Source of the DNA: Paraphoma chrysanthemicola | Lineage: Eukaryota > Ascomycota > Dothideomycetes > Pleosporales > Phaeosphaeriaceae | NCBI GenBank assembly: GCA_020744225.1 | Contig: JAGMWG010000014.1 | Coordinates: forward strand, 372,001 to 436,000 | Direction: 5' to 3' | Length of the DNA: 64,000 bases | Shown here: piece by piece, positions 46,006 through 57,284 of the stretch | Layout of the letters: each line of letters begins with the position of its first letter | Position numbering within the stretch: the stretch's first letter is position 1 | Position numbers and translations under genes: made by a program | The notes under the pieces: generated by a model | The model's database searches: none | Told to the model about the DNA's origin: nothing | The model's input: the letters and a program-made list of their open reading frames with translations, nothing else

Positions 46006-47103
46006 TTATCTTCCGAAGCCGAACCCATAGAAGACAGCTTTCACGATGTCTTGTGCCCATCCGACCCATCCTCGGCCGATCTGGATCAGGTTAAGCAGCT
46101 TTACGATGTTCCGATCAAAAGCATCCACGTCCTCCCAGTCATCAGCATACGGCTCGAAGATTGCCGTCTCGATGCTGCCGGCTGTCCCGGCTGTGACCAG
46201 CTCCCATTCGCCATTGTCCTCTTGTCGAACGTGCATTTTGGGTCCAATGACCAGCGCCCGACCGAGAATGCGCGAGTCTGCCACGAAGCGCGTTCCTGCA
46301 TCCACAACATCCTCCACCTTGCCCATGGCTCCTCCTGCGAGAACGAAGCGCGCGCCAGTTGTTACGATGGGAGTGTCGATAAAGTAAGGGCAGAGGAGAT
46401 TGACACGAACGCCCTGCAAGGCACTTGAGCATCGCAAACTCCTGAACAGGCCAAGGACAGCGTGCTTTGCTGCGCCGTACTGCGGTTGGATGGCGATAGG
46501 TGCGAGTGAGGCGATGGATCCGAGCAGGAGCAGATGGCGATCGCGCGTGCGGGCGGCAGGGTCTGACTCTACGCCACAGTCTGAAGACCCCGGATTTTTA
46601 GGTAGGTAGAAGAAGGCGAGGTGAGTCGTGTAGAGCACGCCGGTGCAATTGACGTCCATGATCTTGAAGTCTGGTGGCGGCGGTTCGGCAGCGTCGAGCT
46701 TCTTGGGGTCCTGCAAAGGGTCGTAGCCCGCGATGCCCGCGTTGGCAACGACCGTGTCAATTCCCCCGTGGGGACTCAGTTTGACTGCCTCCTTGAACAG
46801 GCTGACTTGCGATTGCCAGCTGGTCACATCGCAGTGCACAAAGTGCACCTTGTTGCTGCCCGTGAGCCCCTTGGTGATCTCACGACACAACGCGTCTCCC
46901 TTGGCGACGTTGATGTCGCCCACAACGACTGTCGCGCCATGCTTCGCCCAATGCCGTACGAAGGCTGCTCCGAAGCCGCTGGCCCCTCCTGTTATCAATA
47001 TGACTTTGCCCTTCACCCAGGCTGCATCGTAGGTGGTCGTGACGTCGATCGGCGGGCTTTGGCGAATAGTGGAGACCATGCTCTGCGCTTTATACGTGTC
47101 CAT
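46006..47103 (-). CDS. Short-chain dehydrogenase/reductase
   Basis: An intronless 365-aa ORF starting at the ATG at 47103 (MDTYKAQSMVST); the extra upstream frame opens with GTG. The Rossmann fold shows the TGGASGFG cofactor motif near residue 40, a D in VVGDINV (which favours NAD over NADP), the NAG motif in VVANAGIAG, and the active-site S-Y-K with YGAAKHAVLG. Length and the CPYFIDTPIV segment fit classical SDRs of the 15-hydroxyprostaglandin-dehydrogenase-like group. The C-terminus extends about 60 residues beyond the fold and is Trp/Asp-rich, ending YGFGFGR. The substrate is unknown. It is divergent from the phosphoserine phosphatase gene, 454 bp apart. Confidence 0.88.
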   Translation of the reverse strand: MDTYKAQSMVSTIRQSPPIDVTTTYDAAWVKGKVILITGGASGFGAAFVRHWAKHGATVVVGDINVAKGDALCREITKGLTGSNKVHFVHCDVTSWQSQVSLFKEAVKLSPHGGIDTVVANAGIAGYDPLQDPKKLDAAEPPPPDFKIMDVNCTGVLYTTHLAFFYLPKNPGSSDCGVESDPAARTRDRHLLLLGSIASLAPIAIQPQYGAAKHAVLGLFRSLRCSSALQGVRVNLLCPYFIDTPIVTTGARFVLAGGAMGKVEDVVDAGTRFVADSRILGRALVIGPKMHVRQEDNGEWELVTAGTAGSIETAIFEPYADDWEDVDAFDRNIVKLLNLIQIGRGWVGWAQDIVKAVFYGFGFGR

Positions 47104-47557
47104 TGCAGTGTATGGAGTTAGGAGTACGGTCTTGGGAGCACCTAGGAGCTGCGAAGGGGATTTGTGAAGGGGCCCCAGGCGTGCGCTTACAGCTTGCAGC
47201 AACACCGTGCCGAGGCTCGCTAGGTATGCTAGTAAGACGGCACCATCTTAAACGGAAGGCAGTGATTCCGGCGGAGATGGGCCCTTCCAGTCCTCGAAGC
47301 CTACCAGACATAGTGACAACAATTGTGGACCAGACCGCAAAGGGGATGCGTGCAGTGACAGGGCTGGGAGACTTTCAGGAACGTGGGGTGGCTAGCGTAC
47401 CCACCATGACGGACCCTGGACATCTTTTTCATCCCATGTGCCCCGCCATGCAGCAAACATATACTTTCCCTGTCATCTCCTGGGCCTCCACCAATTTTCT
47501 TCTGCGGCTATATCTGAGGTATTCAATTGCTAGTTATACGTGACTGCACCCAGCACC

Positions 47558-48721
47558 ATGGCGGCCAAACCTCCCGCCCTCGACGTCTCTCCCACCCATC
47601 TCGTCGCAACGCTCTTCTACAAGTCCGATTCCCCGCATTACTTCCCACACCCCGATCTTTCGCCGCGCAGCCCCGGTGACCCAATTCCCTCTGCTTCGCT
47701 CGAATCGCTGAAGGATGGCGCCGCGCCCACCGAAAACCTTGCCGACTATCCCCTCGAACCACCCACACCCGGTCCAAGCGCGCTCGATAACCTCTACGGC
47801 AGCTACATCAGCCAGAGCTGCCTCACAGACTTCTACATTACCTTGACGAATCTACTCCCCGGGTTAGAGCAGGGTACAATCTCAAGCAAGAAGCTGGAGA
47901 CGAGCAAGTTCTGTAGGGTCGCCGAAGTCACCTTCCCGCTACCCAAGACATCGCCAATTGCGCTTGAGTCGTTACGACGGGACGAGGCTATATCGCGATT
48001 CGAGCGCGAATGGAACGTCGAGTGCGTCGTCCAGGCCGACACAATATACCGGCGGTACAAGCGGCTTGCCGTCTTCGACATGGACAGCACGCTGATCCAA
48101 CAAGAAGTCATTGACGAGATCGCATCGCTCATCGGCGTCGAGAAGGAAGTCTCAGCAATCACCGCCGCCGCCATGAACGGCGAGCTCGACTTTGAAGCCA
48201 GTCTACGAGCACGCTGCAAGCTGCTCAAGGGCGTACCGAGCACCGTATTCGAAACACTCAAGCCACGGATAACGCTAAACGAAGGCGTCAAGGAACTCAT
48301 CACCGCACTTAAGCGCCTGGGCTTCAAGACCGCAGTCCTTAGCGGTGGCTTTACGCCGCTCACAGGCTGGATGGGCGAGCAATTAGGTCTAGACTATGCG
48401 TTTGCAAACCACCTCGTTGTCTCTGAAGACGGCAAAACACTGACAGGCGAACTCACGGGCGACATTGTCCACGCGCAAAAGAAGCGCCAACACCTCCTCG
48501 AAATCGCCGAAAAGGAAGGTATACTCCTCGACCAAGTCATTGCGGTCGGCGACGGCGCAAACGATTTGCCCATGATGGGCGTCGCTGGCTTGGGCGTTGC
48601 GTTTCATGCGAAACCAAAGGTGCAGATGCAGGCTCCTGCGCGACTGAATTCAAAGAGCATGCAGGATGTTTTGTACTTGTTGGGGATAAGTAAGGACGAG
48701 CAGGATGTTTTGATACGGTAG
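47558..48721 (+). CDS. SER2: Phosphoserine phosphatase (last step of serine biosynthesis)
   Basis: An intronless 387-aa ORF starting at ATG 47558 (MAAKPPALDVSP), with A at -3. The HAD-type phosphatase domain starts with the nucleophile motif FDMDSTLIQQEVIDE (D174 and D176). Motif II is VLSGGFTPLTG, motif III Lys lies in AQKKRQHLL, and motif IV is VGDGANDLPMMG. The N-terminal 165 residues resemble the regulatory half of SerB-type enzymes, with a Pro-rich insert. The enzyme hydrolyses O-phosphoserine to serine in the cytosol. I use the yeast symbol because the core motifs match; the long N-terminal extension is typical of filamentous fungi. Confidence 0.94.
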   Translation: MAAKPPALDVSPTHLVATLFYKSDSPHYFPHPDLSPRSPGDPIPSASLESLKDGAAPTENLADYPLEPPTPGPSALDNLYGSYISQSCLTDFYITLTNLLPGLEQGTISSKKLETSKFCRVAEVTFPLPKTSPIALESLRRDEAISRFEREWNVECVVQADTIYRRYKRLAVFDMDSTLIQQEVIDEIASLIGVEKEVSAITAAAMNGELDFEASLRARCKLLKGVPSTVFETLKPRITLNEGVKELITALKRLGFKTAVLSGGFTPLTGWMGEQLGLDYAFANHLVVSEDGKTLTGELTGDIVHAQKKRQHLLEIAEKEGILLDQVIAVGDGANDLPMMGVAGLGVAFHAKPKVQMQAPARLNSKSMQDVLYLLGISKDEQDVLIR

Positions 48722-51700
48722 TATCTGGACTTGTGCTCGTATTTGGGTTTGTACAGGTTGGGGGTTTTAGGGAATGGGTGGTGGGCTGTGTTGTATTTGG
48801 TGTTATATACCCTTCTAGAGAGAGATGTGAGAGCGATGTATGCTTCGACATTGATGGCGCTTTCGATGTTCATAAAGTCTATGCCAAACAACTTGGGTGT
48901 TTCTCCATAATATTTTGATTGCGACGCCACGAAAGACATAAGCTGCAGCCATGCTATATTTTCATGCTTGCTAAACCCAAAGCACGGAAAAAGGTAAGAG
49001 TTCGTGTTGGCCTGATCGATTGCACACTCCCTACTCCTTCCCAAGCAGGGTGGTATATTTGACCATTCGTGCTCACACATATCCATCACTATCAACTATT
49101 TCCCTAGAGCCGCACTCATTGCTCTCAAGCACGCAAGTTCGAGTAAGGGCCCATAAATGATTGATTGTGATTAACGGGCCGTCTATTCCATCATATATCC
49201 AGACAAGCTGAAACAGCCATGCTCGGCACCGTCTCACTTTGTGATCATAGACAGAGCAGCATGGTCAGAAGAACGTATTATTTTGCCAATTTTATCTTGG
49301 AAGCAAGAAGGTGGTCTTGTAAGTGAGATATTGGCAATGTGAGATAGATTTATATATCCTCTAGTTTGAGTACGGACCTCGGCGGGACTGAGTTGTTGGG
49401 TTCATTGCGCGACTTATACAGCATATATCGGACGAGCGTATATTTTGGAAGAATGATAGGTAGACTGCAAAGCATGAGCATAGCTGTGGTAGTTTTTTCA
49501 TGAGCGATGCTGTTGTGAGCTGCTTAGGCATTGAGTTCGTGGACGACCTTTCTTAGAATGAAGGAAAGCATTATTTGATTTGGATGAAGAGGCAGTGATA
49601 GATTGGAGCGATACATATTGAATTCTAACTGTTTCCCAAAAGCCGAATAGATGGAGATAAACTGGGTCGAATACCGGCCCCAGGGCTTGTGACATGCACT
49701 GGTCGGCTACCTCCTTCGTTGACAGATTTGTGATAGGATTAATTGAGACACGACTTGCTGTATGAACCGCGTTGCGGAGATGCATCTTAGTCAGGTTTGG
49801 ATTAGGCACATAAGTCTTGCAGAATGCATGTTTGGTGGAATGTATACCTAGATATGACTAGCAGACGGCGAGAATCATTCGTGGTGACCATTTAGCCTTT
49901 GAGAAAGACGGTAACATATGATATGTTGACCTTCCTTCTGTGTAATTGCGACAATGCTTGAGTTTTGTGGCAAGGAGTCGAGGATTGTGGTAACTAAGTA
50001 GACACTGCAATGGGTGAAACGGTACACTGACTTGTCGTGCCTGCTGAAATCAACCTGTGGGCGCTGGGTGGGATCGCAGTGAACGACATGTGTGAGTTGG
50101 TATCAACGAGGAACATATACAGACAACGGACTAATTGGGTCGGAGTGGACTCAGAACGCGGTGTCAATAGTGTAGTGTGTAGCACGGTGTATCTTAGCGT
50201 TCATGGAATCGCAAATGCTCTGATGTTCGTGAAGGAGCCCGGCGATGCTACTTAGGCCATTGTGTGTGATCTACGATCAGGGGGAAGAGGAAACGAGGAG
50301 CCGCGAGGCGAGATTAAGTATTCGTATGCAGCCCTGGTATCCCGCAAACCCGGATAACACTCTACATGGTCGCAACGTGCGGAGCTTTTGTTCGTGCAAC
50401 GTAACACAGCCGATGCGCAACCATGCCTTCGGAGGGCCAGGTGCGCACATACTCCATCGGAAGTATATTATTGACCAATGCTTATTGCTGCAAACCGTGC
50501 ACGGAAAGATATCCACCCGGGGCAGCGAGACCCGGAAAATCGAATGACCACAATGAAACAATGACAAGATAAAAAGGAGGTCGCTTTGCTGGAATTGCTC
50601 AAGGCAAGCGTCAAAAGTGGAAAATGGAGTGCCTCAGGCATGCGTGGCCGAATGCCAAGTCCGGCGCTTGAGGTGGGGAGCCGTGTAACGTTAACCTAGC
50701 GGAGCATTTTGCGCATGCTGACAGGGGCTTAACCGCGGTATTCGAAGTGACTGAATGCTTCACAGCATATGCTGCGCCCTACATGTAGCATGCTTCTGCG
50801 CAGCGTGTCGAGATCTCAGGCTTGGAGTTGTTTGTAGTCAACATTGTTGTTGGTCATGGTGAAGGACCAAGAGACTCCGAGTTGCCACGGTCGATGATCG
50901 AGCATGGACCGACACAAGACCGCGAATCAAGTATGGCAATCCTTATCAGCAAATAGCTCCTGTGGCGTATTGCGGTCAGCCCTCTGAGGCATTGGCAGTG
51001 GGCGCCTGTCGGAATCCTGTTCATGAGCCGCGGATTTTCTTCCTATTAAATTACTGTATGACCATGAGATCTCGACTTCCGCTACATAACCGGTCACCAA
51101 AATAGTCGACATCACCCAAATACCTCTCTCACCTAGTCTGGGGTAAAGAATGCACTATCGCCAGGGCTGACGCGCTGTGTGAACAGGGAACGATCGGCAC
51201 ATGGCCCCTTTTCACGCGAGAGCCCGAGCCTGCGCTAGTCGAAGCTTGTTTTTGCGCCTCAAACATCGAAGGACGACTGACCCCACTTTTCCACCCACTC
51301 AACGATACTGCATCTTCTCCAAAAACGATGTCAATGAGCGAGCGCTAATCAGCATCACCATTGAACGCCCCGTCATAACCCTCCCCAAGGCCAGCATAAG
51401 GCGTTTCGCACTTGGCGTTCTGCACGGCTCGCAACCCAATTCGACAAGAATGCACACAAGTGCATGGAGCATTCTCAATTGATGTTCGGGGCTTCACCAA
51501 GCAATGAACTAATGTAGCTGCCGGATAGTCGGCCATGGCAAACAGGTACCATAGTAGTGTCAACCAGTCAACGGTTCACTTGGATGATCTTTGCGCACCT
51601 TGGTATGGCAGCTGTCAGGCACTCCGCGCACCTGCATATTCTCAGGGCTGGTCTTTGTACTTGCAGCAGGACTCAACACTTGTGACGCATCGCTCCCTGT

Positions 51701-52195
51701 GCAGCAACAAGAACCCCTGCAGATCCTCTACCAATATGTATGACGTTGGCAGTGCTCTGGCTCGCCTTCATCTCCCTCAGCCGCTTCATACGAGGCATCA
51801 GCGCTAAGACTGCAATCTTTGGAATCGGGTCCCAAAAGGAACATCAACACTCGCTTGCTTATCCATGCACGTTCCCACCATTCCCCACACGGCAAGAACC
51901 AAGCATCATGGCTTGCATGAGGTCGACCGAGTCGACCAACGGTCACGTCTCAGCACAATTTGCTGTCCTCGGTTTGGCTCACTTGCTCGTATCAGGAAAC
52001 CTTTGGGTCCACAGCCAAACTTAGCAGACCGGCTCACGGAAGTCCACCCGCACGATGATCGTCCCTATAGATATGGCGATGGCCACATTTCTCTCAAACT
52101 CTCTCATAGTAACTCTCCGACCCAGTCACTCGTTTCCTGGTCGTTGTGCGTAGTTTTTGTTTCTTATAATAATTGTTCCTTCTTCTGCTGCCATC
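48722..52195. other. Long intergenic region upstream of the multicopper oxidase
   Basis: About 3.5 kb with no supported gene. Short overlapping frames occur on both strands, and none shows a domain or a clean splice pattern. I looked for an upstream signal-peptide exon for the oxidase; the MAMATFLSNSL frame near 52074 is possible but closes at TAG without a convincing donor. Confidence 0.5.
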
Positions 52196-54464
52196 ATGGT
52201 AGCTTACGCTCCTTATGTTGCGGCTTCGGCTTCCCTGTCGTCCATCTACCAGGCGTCGTCTGCCATTCCCAAGGTTTTCAGCACTGTGTCTACTTGCAAG
52301 GTCGTGACTGCGACTGTCACGCAATATGCCACTGCCCGACCTACGACGAATCCCCACGGACACGGTGGACCGTACTACAATCCCTATAATGATGTAGACC
52401 TACCTTTCGTCTGGCCAGGAACACCATCAAAAGGAGAAACTTATGCCCCTCCTCAGCCCTCTCCACCGTACCAGTACGGAGGTCCGTCCAAGGATCAGTA
52501 CGAGGAGCCATGCTGGGTGCCGAAGGGCAGCGATAAGCTCATTCCATCCATTCCCAACTACCAGCAGTGCGGTAACTCGCAGTGGGGTCAGATCGACTGC
52601 CCTCATCTGCCAGTTGGCGGTCTTCCTGGAGGCCCATCATACCCTTCGCCTTCGGCATCCAAATCTGGCGCATACCCTCCTTATCCCACCAGCGGACATG
52701 GGTATCCCACCGGCTCTGGCTCGCCTTACCCTACTGGACACCCGTACAGTTCGGTGAACGGTACCAAGACTTACTCTTCCTTCAGCACTGGTACCAGCAC
52801 GCCGACCAACTCTGCTTGCCCAAAGATGCCAGAGACCGGCGTGACCAGGACCTATGAGTTGCATGTCGCTTACCAGACAATTGCTCCCGATGGTGTCACC
52901 CGAAACGGTCTTACCATCAACGGGCAATACCCTGGTCCACTTGTTGAGGCCAACTGGTAAGTATTACTCTACTCTAGCGCTTGCCAATGACTGATCAAAA
53001 TCCAGGGGTGACTGGATTCTCTTCAAGGTCACCAACGATCTCACTGATGAGGGTACCTCTCTCCACGCCCACGGCCTGTTCCAAACGGAGACCTCGTGGT
53101 ACGATGGTGTGCCAGCTGTCGCACAGTGCCCCATTACACCCAATGGCGGCACCTTTGACATGCTCTTCCGCGCGGATCGTTATGGTTCGTCCTGGTACCA
53201 TAGCCATTACAGCGCTCAGTACTCTGGCGGTGCCCATGGGCCTATGGTTATCTACGGTCCGAAGCATGAGGAGTACGATATCGATCTTGGCCCAGTGATC
53301 CTTGAGGACTGGTTCCACGCCGACTACTTCTCGCTTGTCAATGGTACCATGAATGGTCGCTTCCCTCCATCCAACAACAATCTGATCAACGGACGCATGA
53401 ACTACCCTTGCGCCAACACCACGCGTCCCTGCATTCCCAATGCTGGCGTTTCCAAGTTCAAGTTCGAGGCAGGCAAAAAGCATCTGCTGCGTCTCGTTAA
53501 CGCTGGCGCTGAAGGTATTCAGAAGTTCAGCATCGACGGCCATCAGCTCAAGGTCACCGCTGTTGACTTCATTCCCGTCGAGCCATTCACGACCAACGTT
53601 GTTACCCTTGCTGTTGGCCAGCGCACCGATGTCATTGTAGAGGCTACTGGCAAGTCTGGTGACAGCTACTGGATGCGTTCCCAACTCGCCCAGGGCTTCC
53701 GCTGCACGCTCAATGATGGTGTCTCCCCAAATGCTCTCGCCGCGGTTTACTATGACGGCGCCGATACCGACTCTATTCCCCAGAGCACGTCAAGCGTCAC
53801 CCCTGCACAGCTTGCCATCTGCAAAAACGATGAGCTGACCTCCACCATCCCGCTCTGCAAGATCCCTCTTCCGACGCCCGATGTTACTAAGAAGATCACC
53901 TTCGACTTCAGGTCGAATGGCACCAACTTCATCTGGTTCCTCAACAACCAGACCTACCGCGGCGATTACAACTCGCCCCCTCTTCTCGATGTTAAGCAGG
54001 GCAGAACCGACTTCAAGCCAGAGTGGAACGTCTACCAATTCCCTGGCGCCAAGCACGTTCGTATTCATCTCGAGAACAACGGCCTGATTGGCGGTCATCC
54101 CATGCATCTTCACGGCCACGACTTCCACGTCCTTGCTGAAGGTTATGGCCAGTGGGACGGCACTGTCGTCAACTCCGGCAACACCGTACGTCGTGATGTC
54201 CACCAGCTCCAGAACGCGCGCAATGTCACCGGTACCGTCGAGCCGAGCTTCATGGTCTTGCAGTTTGAGCAGGACAACCCGGGTGCGTGGCCTCTGCATT
54301 GCCATTTGGCTTGGCATGTCAGTGGTGGTCTGTTCTTGCAGATCTTGGAGCGCCCAGAGGATATCATCAAGCAGGATTTCGACCAGGATGTGTTTGAGCT
54401 GTGCGATAAGTGGGATGCATACACCGCTGTCAGCCCGCCAAACCAAATCGATTCTGGCTTGTAG
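52196..54464 (+). CDS. Laccase-like multicopper oxidase with long N-terminal extension
   Basis: Two exons, 52196-52956 and 53006-54464, around a 49-bp intron (GTAAGT donor, CCAG acceptor) encode 739 aa. Three cupredoxin domains follow a 215-residue Pro/Gly/Tyr-rich N-terminal extension. Copper ligands are visible: HAHG (about residues 274-277, where most laccases have HWHG), WYHSHYS (about 317), HPMHLHGHDFH (about 617) and HCHLAWHVSGG (about 685). All trinuclear and type 1 ligands seem present, so it should be active. Ascomycete relatives oxidise phenols, lignin fragments or melanin precursors. Oddly, there is no convincing signal peptide at this ATG; a missing first exon is possible. It is near no melanin or other cluster genes. 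Confidence 0.88.
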
Positions 54465-54873
54465 TGTGAAATGTTCAGAGCTGTTGTTGTGGAGTATTAG
54501 GAGCGAAATGTCTTGTTGGGGTCGTTAGTTGTACATACTGCTGCCATAATAATGTATGAATAGTGGAGGCTCAATGACATGTGGTGCTTCTAGATTTTAT
54601 ACTCAAGTGACTCGTGCCGTTGCCTGCAAAGTGTTCTATACAGTAGCCGTTCTCGATCCTTTAAGATGATGATGCCATATTTGCACAACAGCGCTTCCAG
54701 TGTCCTTATGTATGGAGGTGCAACTAGTCCTCTTCATACGTGAATCTTAAGATGGGCAATAGTTAGAGACGGAAGGGCAGTTGTTCGCTAATCTCGTTCT
54801 CACCAAAGCTTATATATGAAGGGAAAGAAAAGGATGACTTGACAGAATATTACTAGAAATCAAGCTTAGACTC
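54465..54873. other. Convergent 3' spacer
   Basis: A 409-bp gap between the oxidase and the membrane protein stops. It should hold both 3' UTRs; nothing else is seen. Confidence 0.5.
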
Positions 54874-56436
54874 TCACCATGTCCTTACAGACCCTTCGTG
54901 CGGACCACTTTGAACTAGTCTCCGAAATTCTCCCCTGTCTCGCTCATCTTCTGCGTGACGCATCTCAAGGTCTCTAGGCCCTCCCGATGTCTCGCAAACC
55001 TCATAAGGATCGATCAACCGCCCATTCAGTGCTTCTTCTGGAGCTTCCCACCATATGTACACAAATTCGACAATCGATGGCATCCACGTAGCGAGAGCCA
55101 GCACTTGCCCGAATGACCACTCGGTGTCCTTATTGTCCTCACCAACAAGATCTTGTATACGGAGAGTTAAGCGGAGGAAAAGGCCGATAGAAGTCCACAT
55201 AGCACAGAATGTGAGACCGAGCAGAGTCCACCATACGTTTCGCGGCAGCCAGGCGAAGGCATTCGGGCTATATTTTCTTTGGGATTTGAGAAGACCAACA
55301 ATGTACGCGCTTATGCCTAAGAGTTGAAGTCCGGCTATGGCCCAAGAATAGAATGCCATGGGCGCAATCAGCCCTGATATGGTAGGCCAAAGGCATTCGC
55401 GTTCGAATTTAAGTTCGTCTTGTAGCGCTCGGCCTTGGTTGAAATAAGCAACTATGGTGCCGACAAACAAGGTAATAGCAAGCGCCAGAACAACACACCA
55501 GGCTAGTATCCTTCCTCGAGAGCGGCGTAGAAGATGTGCTCCGGCGAACTGCAGCAGTATCGTCGGAAGAACTGAACTGACCGGCATACTGATGATGAGG
55601 ACGTACATTGTGAACGTTGGGATTTCTCTGAGGAGAGAGATGCTACCGGCGAATAACATGGCAATAGAGAAGAGAAAGCATGCAGAGAGAAGGTCTACAA
55701 CCGAGTGCTTCAGTGCAACCAGAACTCTGAAAAGCGATGGTACCGTGCGCAGCTTGGGCAAGAGAATTTCCGAGCGAATTGTGATGACTCCAATCAGATA
55801 TATCGTAACGAGCATAGCTTGTATTACATATGTTGCGAGCATCTGGTCACTTTTAGTTTTGCGGCGCATTGTGCGTATCGGCCCGTTCTCCACACCTACC
55901 CCAATACCAGCAATGTCAGGATTACCATCCCATCCTATAGTGCGGCAATAGTCAACCAAGCATTTTTCTTTGGCGTGATCCTGGACGCGTCGATCGATCT
56001 GTACATTCTGGATCCATGTCGAGAAGCCGTCAGGATATTTTGGTGCTCTAAGTGAATGTTCCCTCATGAAGGAACCGAGAGCCGTAATTGTAAGATTGTA
56101 TGCTCTTTGCGGGTATCTTTCGCCAAATGGGAAGGGCTCGGCAAAGTATTTCCACAATGCCATGACATCGCTGCAGTTGTTCAAGGAAAATGCGTAGTAG
56201 ACCTCGGTTTTATTGAAGTTATAGAGATTTGAAGTCATTGTTTGTGAATGCACTCTTGCGAGTGCTTGAAATGTGCCAGGAGGGAATATTATCTTTTGTG
56301 TAAGGTCGCTGCTCAACCGCCAAATAAATATCATCTGGGAAGTCGCAGAGCCGCAATGTTTTGAATGCCTTCTCACGTAAGCGAGGGCCATGTTGTAAGC
56401 CCTTGCGGCCCTTATCACTGGTAAGCAAGGCAGCAT
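54874..56436 (-). CDS. Polytopic membrane protein of unknown function
   Basis: An intronless 520-aa ORF. I take the ATG at 56436 (MLPCLPVIRA) because the longer frame opens with GTG, but a spliced upstream exon cannot be excluded. The N-terminal 190 residues are soluble with conserved-looking Cys (CLVDYCRTIGWDGNPDIAGIG), probably extracytoplasmic. About seven hydrophobic segments follow, such as ATYVIQAMLVTIYLIGVI, SACFLFSIAMLFAGSI, WCVVLALAITLFVGTIV and WTLLGLTFCAMWTSIGLFL. The C-terminus is charged and cytosolic (about 60 residues). The layout recalls an uncharacterised fungal seven-transmembrane family with an N-terminal Cys-containing domain; I cannot name it. A receptor-like role is only a guess. 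Confidence 0.75.
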   Translation of the reverse strand: MLPCLPVIRAARAYNMALAYVRRHSKHCGSATSQMIFIWRLSSDLTQKIIFPPGTFQALARVHSQTMTSNLYNFNKTEVYYAFSLNNCSDVMALWKYFAEPFPFGERYPQRAYNLTITALGSFMREHSLRAPKYPDGFSTWIQNVQIDRRVQDHAKEKCLVDYCRTIGWDGNPDIAGIGVGVENGPIRTMRRKTKSDQMLATYVIQAMLVTIYLIGVITIRSEILLPKLRTVPSLFRVLVALKHSVVDLLSACFLFSIAMLFAGSISLLREIPTFTMYVLIISMPVSSVLPTILLQFAGAHLLRRSRGRILAWCVVLALAITLFVGTIVAYFNQGRALQDELKFERECLWPTISGLIAPMAFYSWAIAGLQLLGISAYIVGLLKSQRKYSPNAFAWLPRNVWWTLLGLTFCAMWTSIGLFLRLTLRIQDLVGEDNKDTEWSFGQVLALATWMPSIVEFVYIWWEAPEEALNGRLIDPYEVCETSGGPRDLEMRHAEDERDRGEFRRLVQSGPHEGSVRTW

Positions 56437-57284
56437 GGTGTGCTTACATGAAGCTGCCGCTATTCTTAACACTATAAGCCCTGCTGAAAATGCTTGGCTT
56501 GCGGAAGCGCAGCCAATCGAGGCGTGAAGTTTATTGCTACCTTACACCGGTCTGCATGCGCATCCCCCTCCTCTATGTTCCACCTTTGAAGAGGGTGTAC
56601 CAACACGAGCCAATCATATTGATGTGTTTCTATCCGGCCCCAGGGAGCAGCAGTGTTCGAGCTGCGTCATCTGTGATCGTGATCCATGCAATGTTCAGCC
56701 CGATCACCTCGCAGAAGTCGAAGTTGCCTCTCGTAATAGGCGTGCATCCTTATCGCCGATAAGCAGCAAAACGCACAGCGACCGTGCTGGTCCAAATCTG
56801 ACTTAGAATGAGGGCTGGATGCCTTCACTACATTGAACCTGAGTTTAGATCCGCCACTGAAGTGTTGCGCGAGCGTCGCAATGTTAGAGTTGCGCTGGCC
56901 GCTACATCCTCATTTCCGACTTTCCGAGCTCCGTGAGAGGTTGCTTATTACCTTTTGTATTCAAGGATCGTTTGTCGAGATCGGCTAGGAAGGAGGAAAA
57001 TCCCACAAAGCTCACTAACGCTCTATTCGAGTTTCGCAGTTGGTATGACGTCATTCTTAGCGGTCGCCGACGGGTCCGAACACTTCTGCGCCTCCTAGAA
57101 CAACCAGGTTAAGGAACTCCAACGTGACACAGTAGGTTCCATTCTGAAACACCAGTCCTGAAGAATAGAATTTTGCTTGGCAATACTCGAATTGAACTGT
57201 GCGGACCAGCTTCACACCGATCCACGAACCCTGGCACAACTGGCCAAATTCCTTGTCCAGAAGAATAGTGCAAGGAAATCATCA
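56437..57284. other. Divergent intergenic region
   Basis: Shared upstream DNA of the membrane protein and the SDR gene. The ORF continuing upstream of 57285 in the SDR frame lacks conserved sequence. No gene or repeat is supported. Confidence 0.5.
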
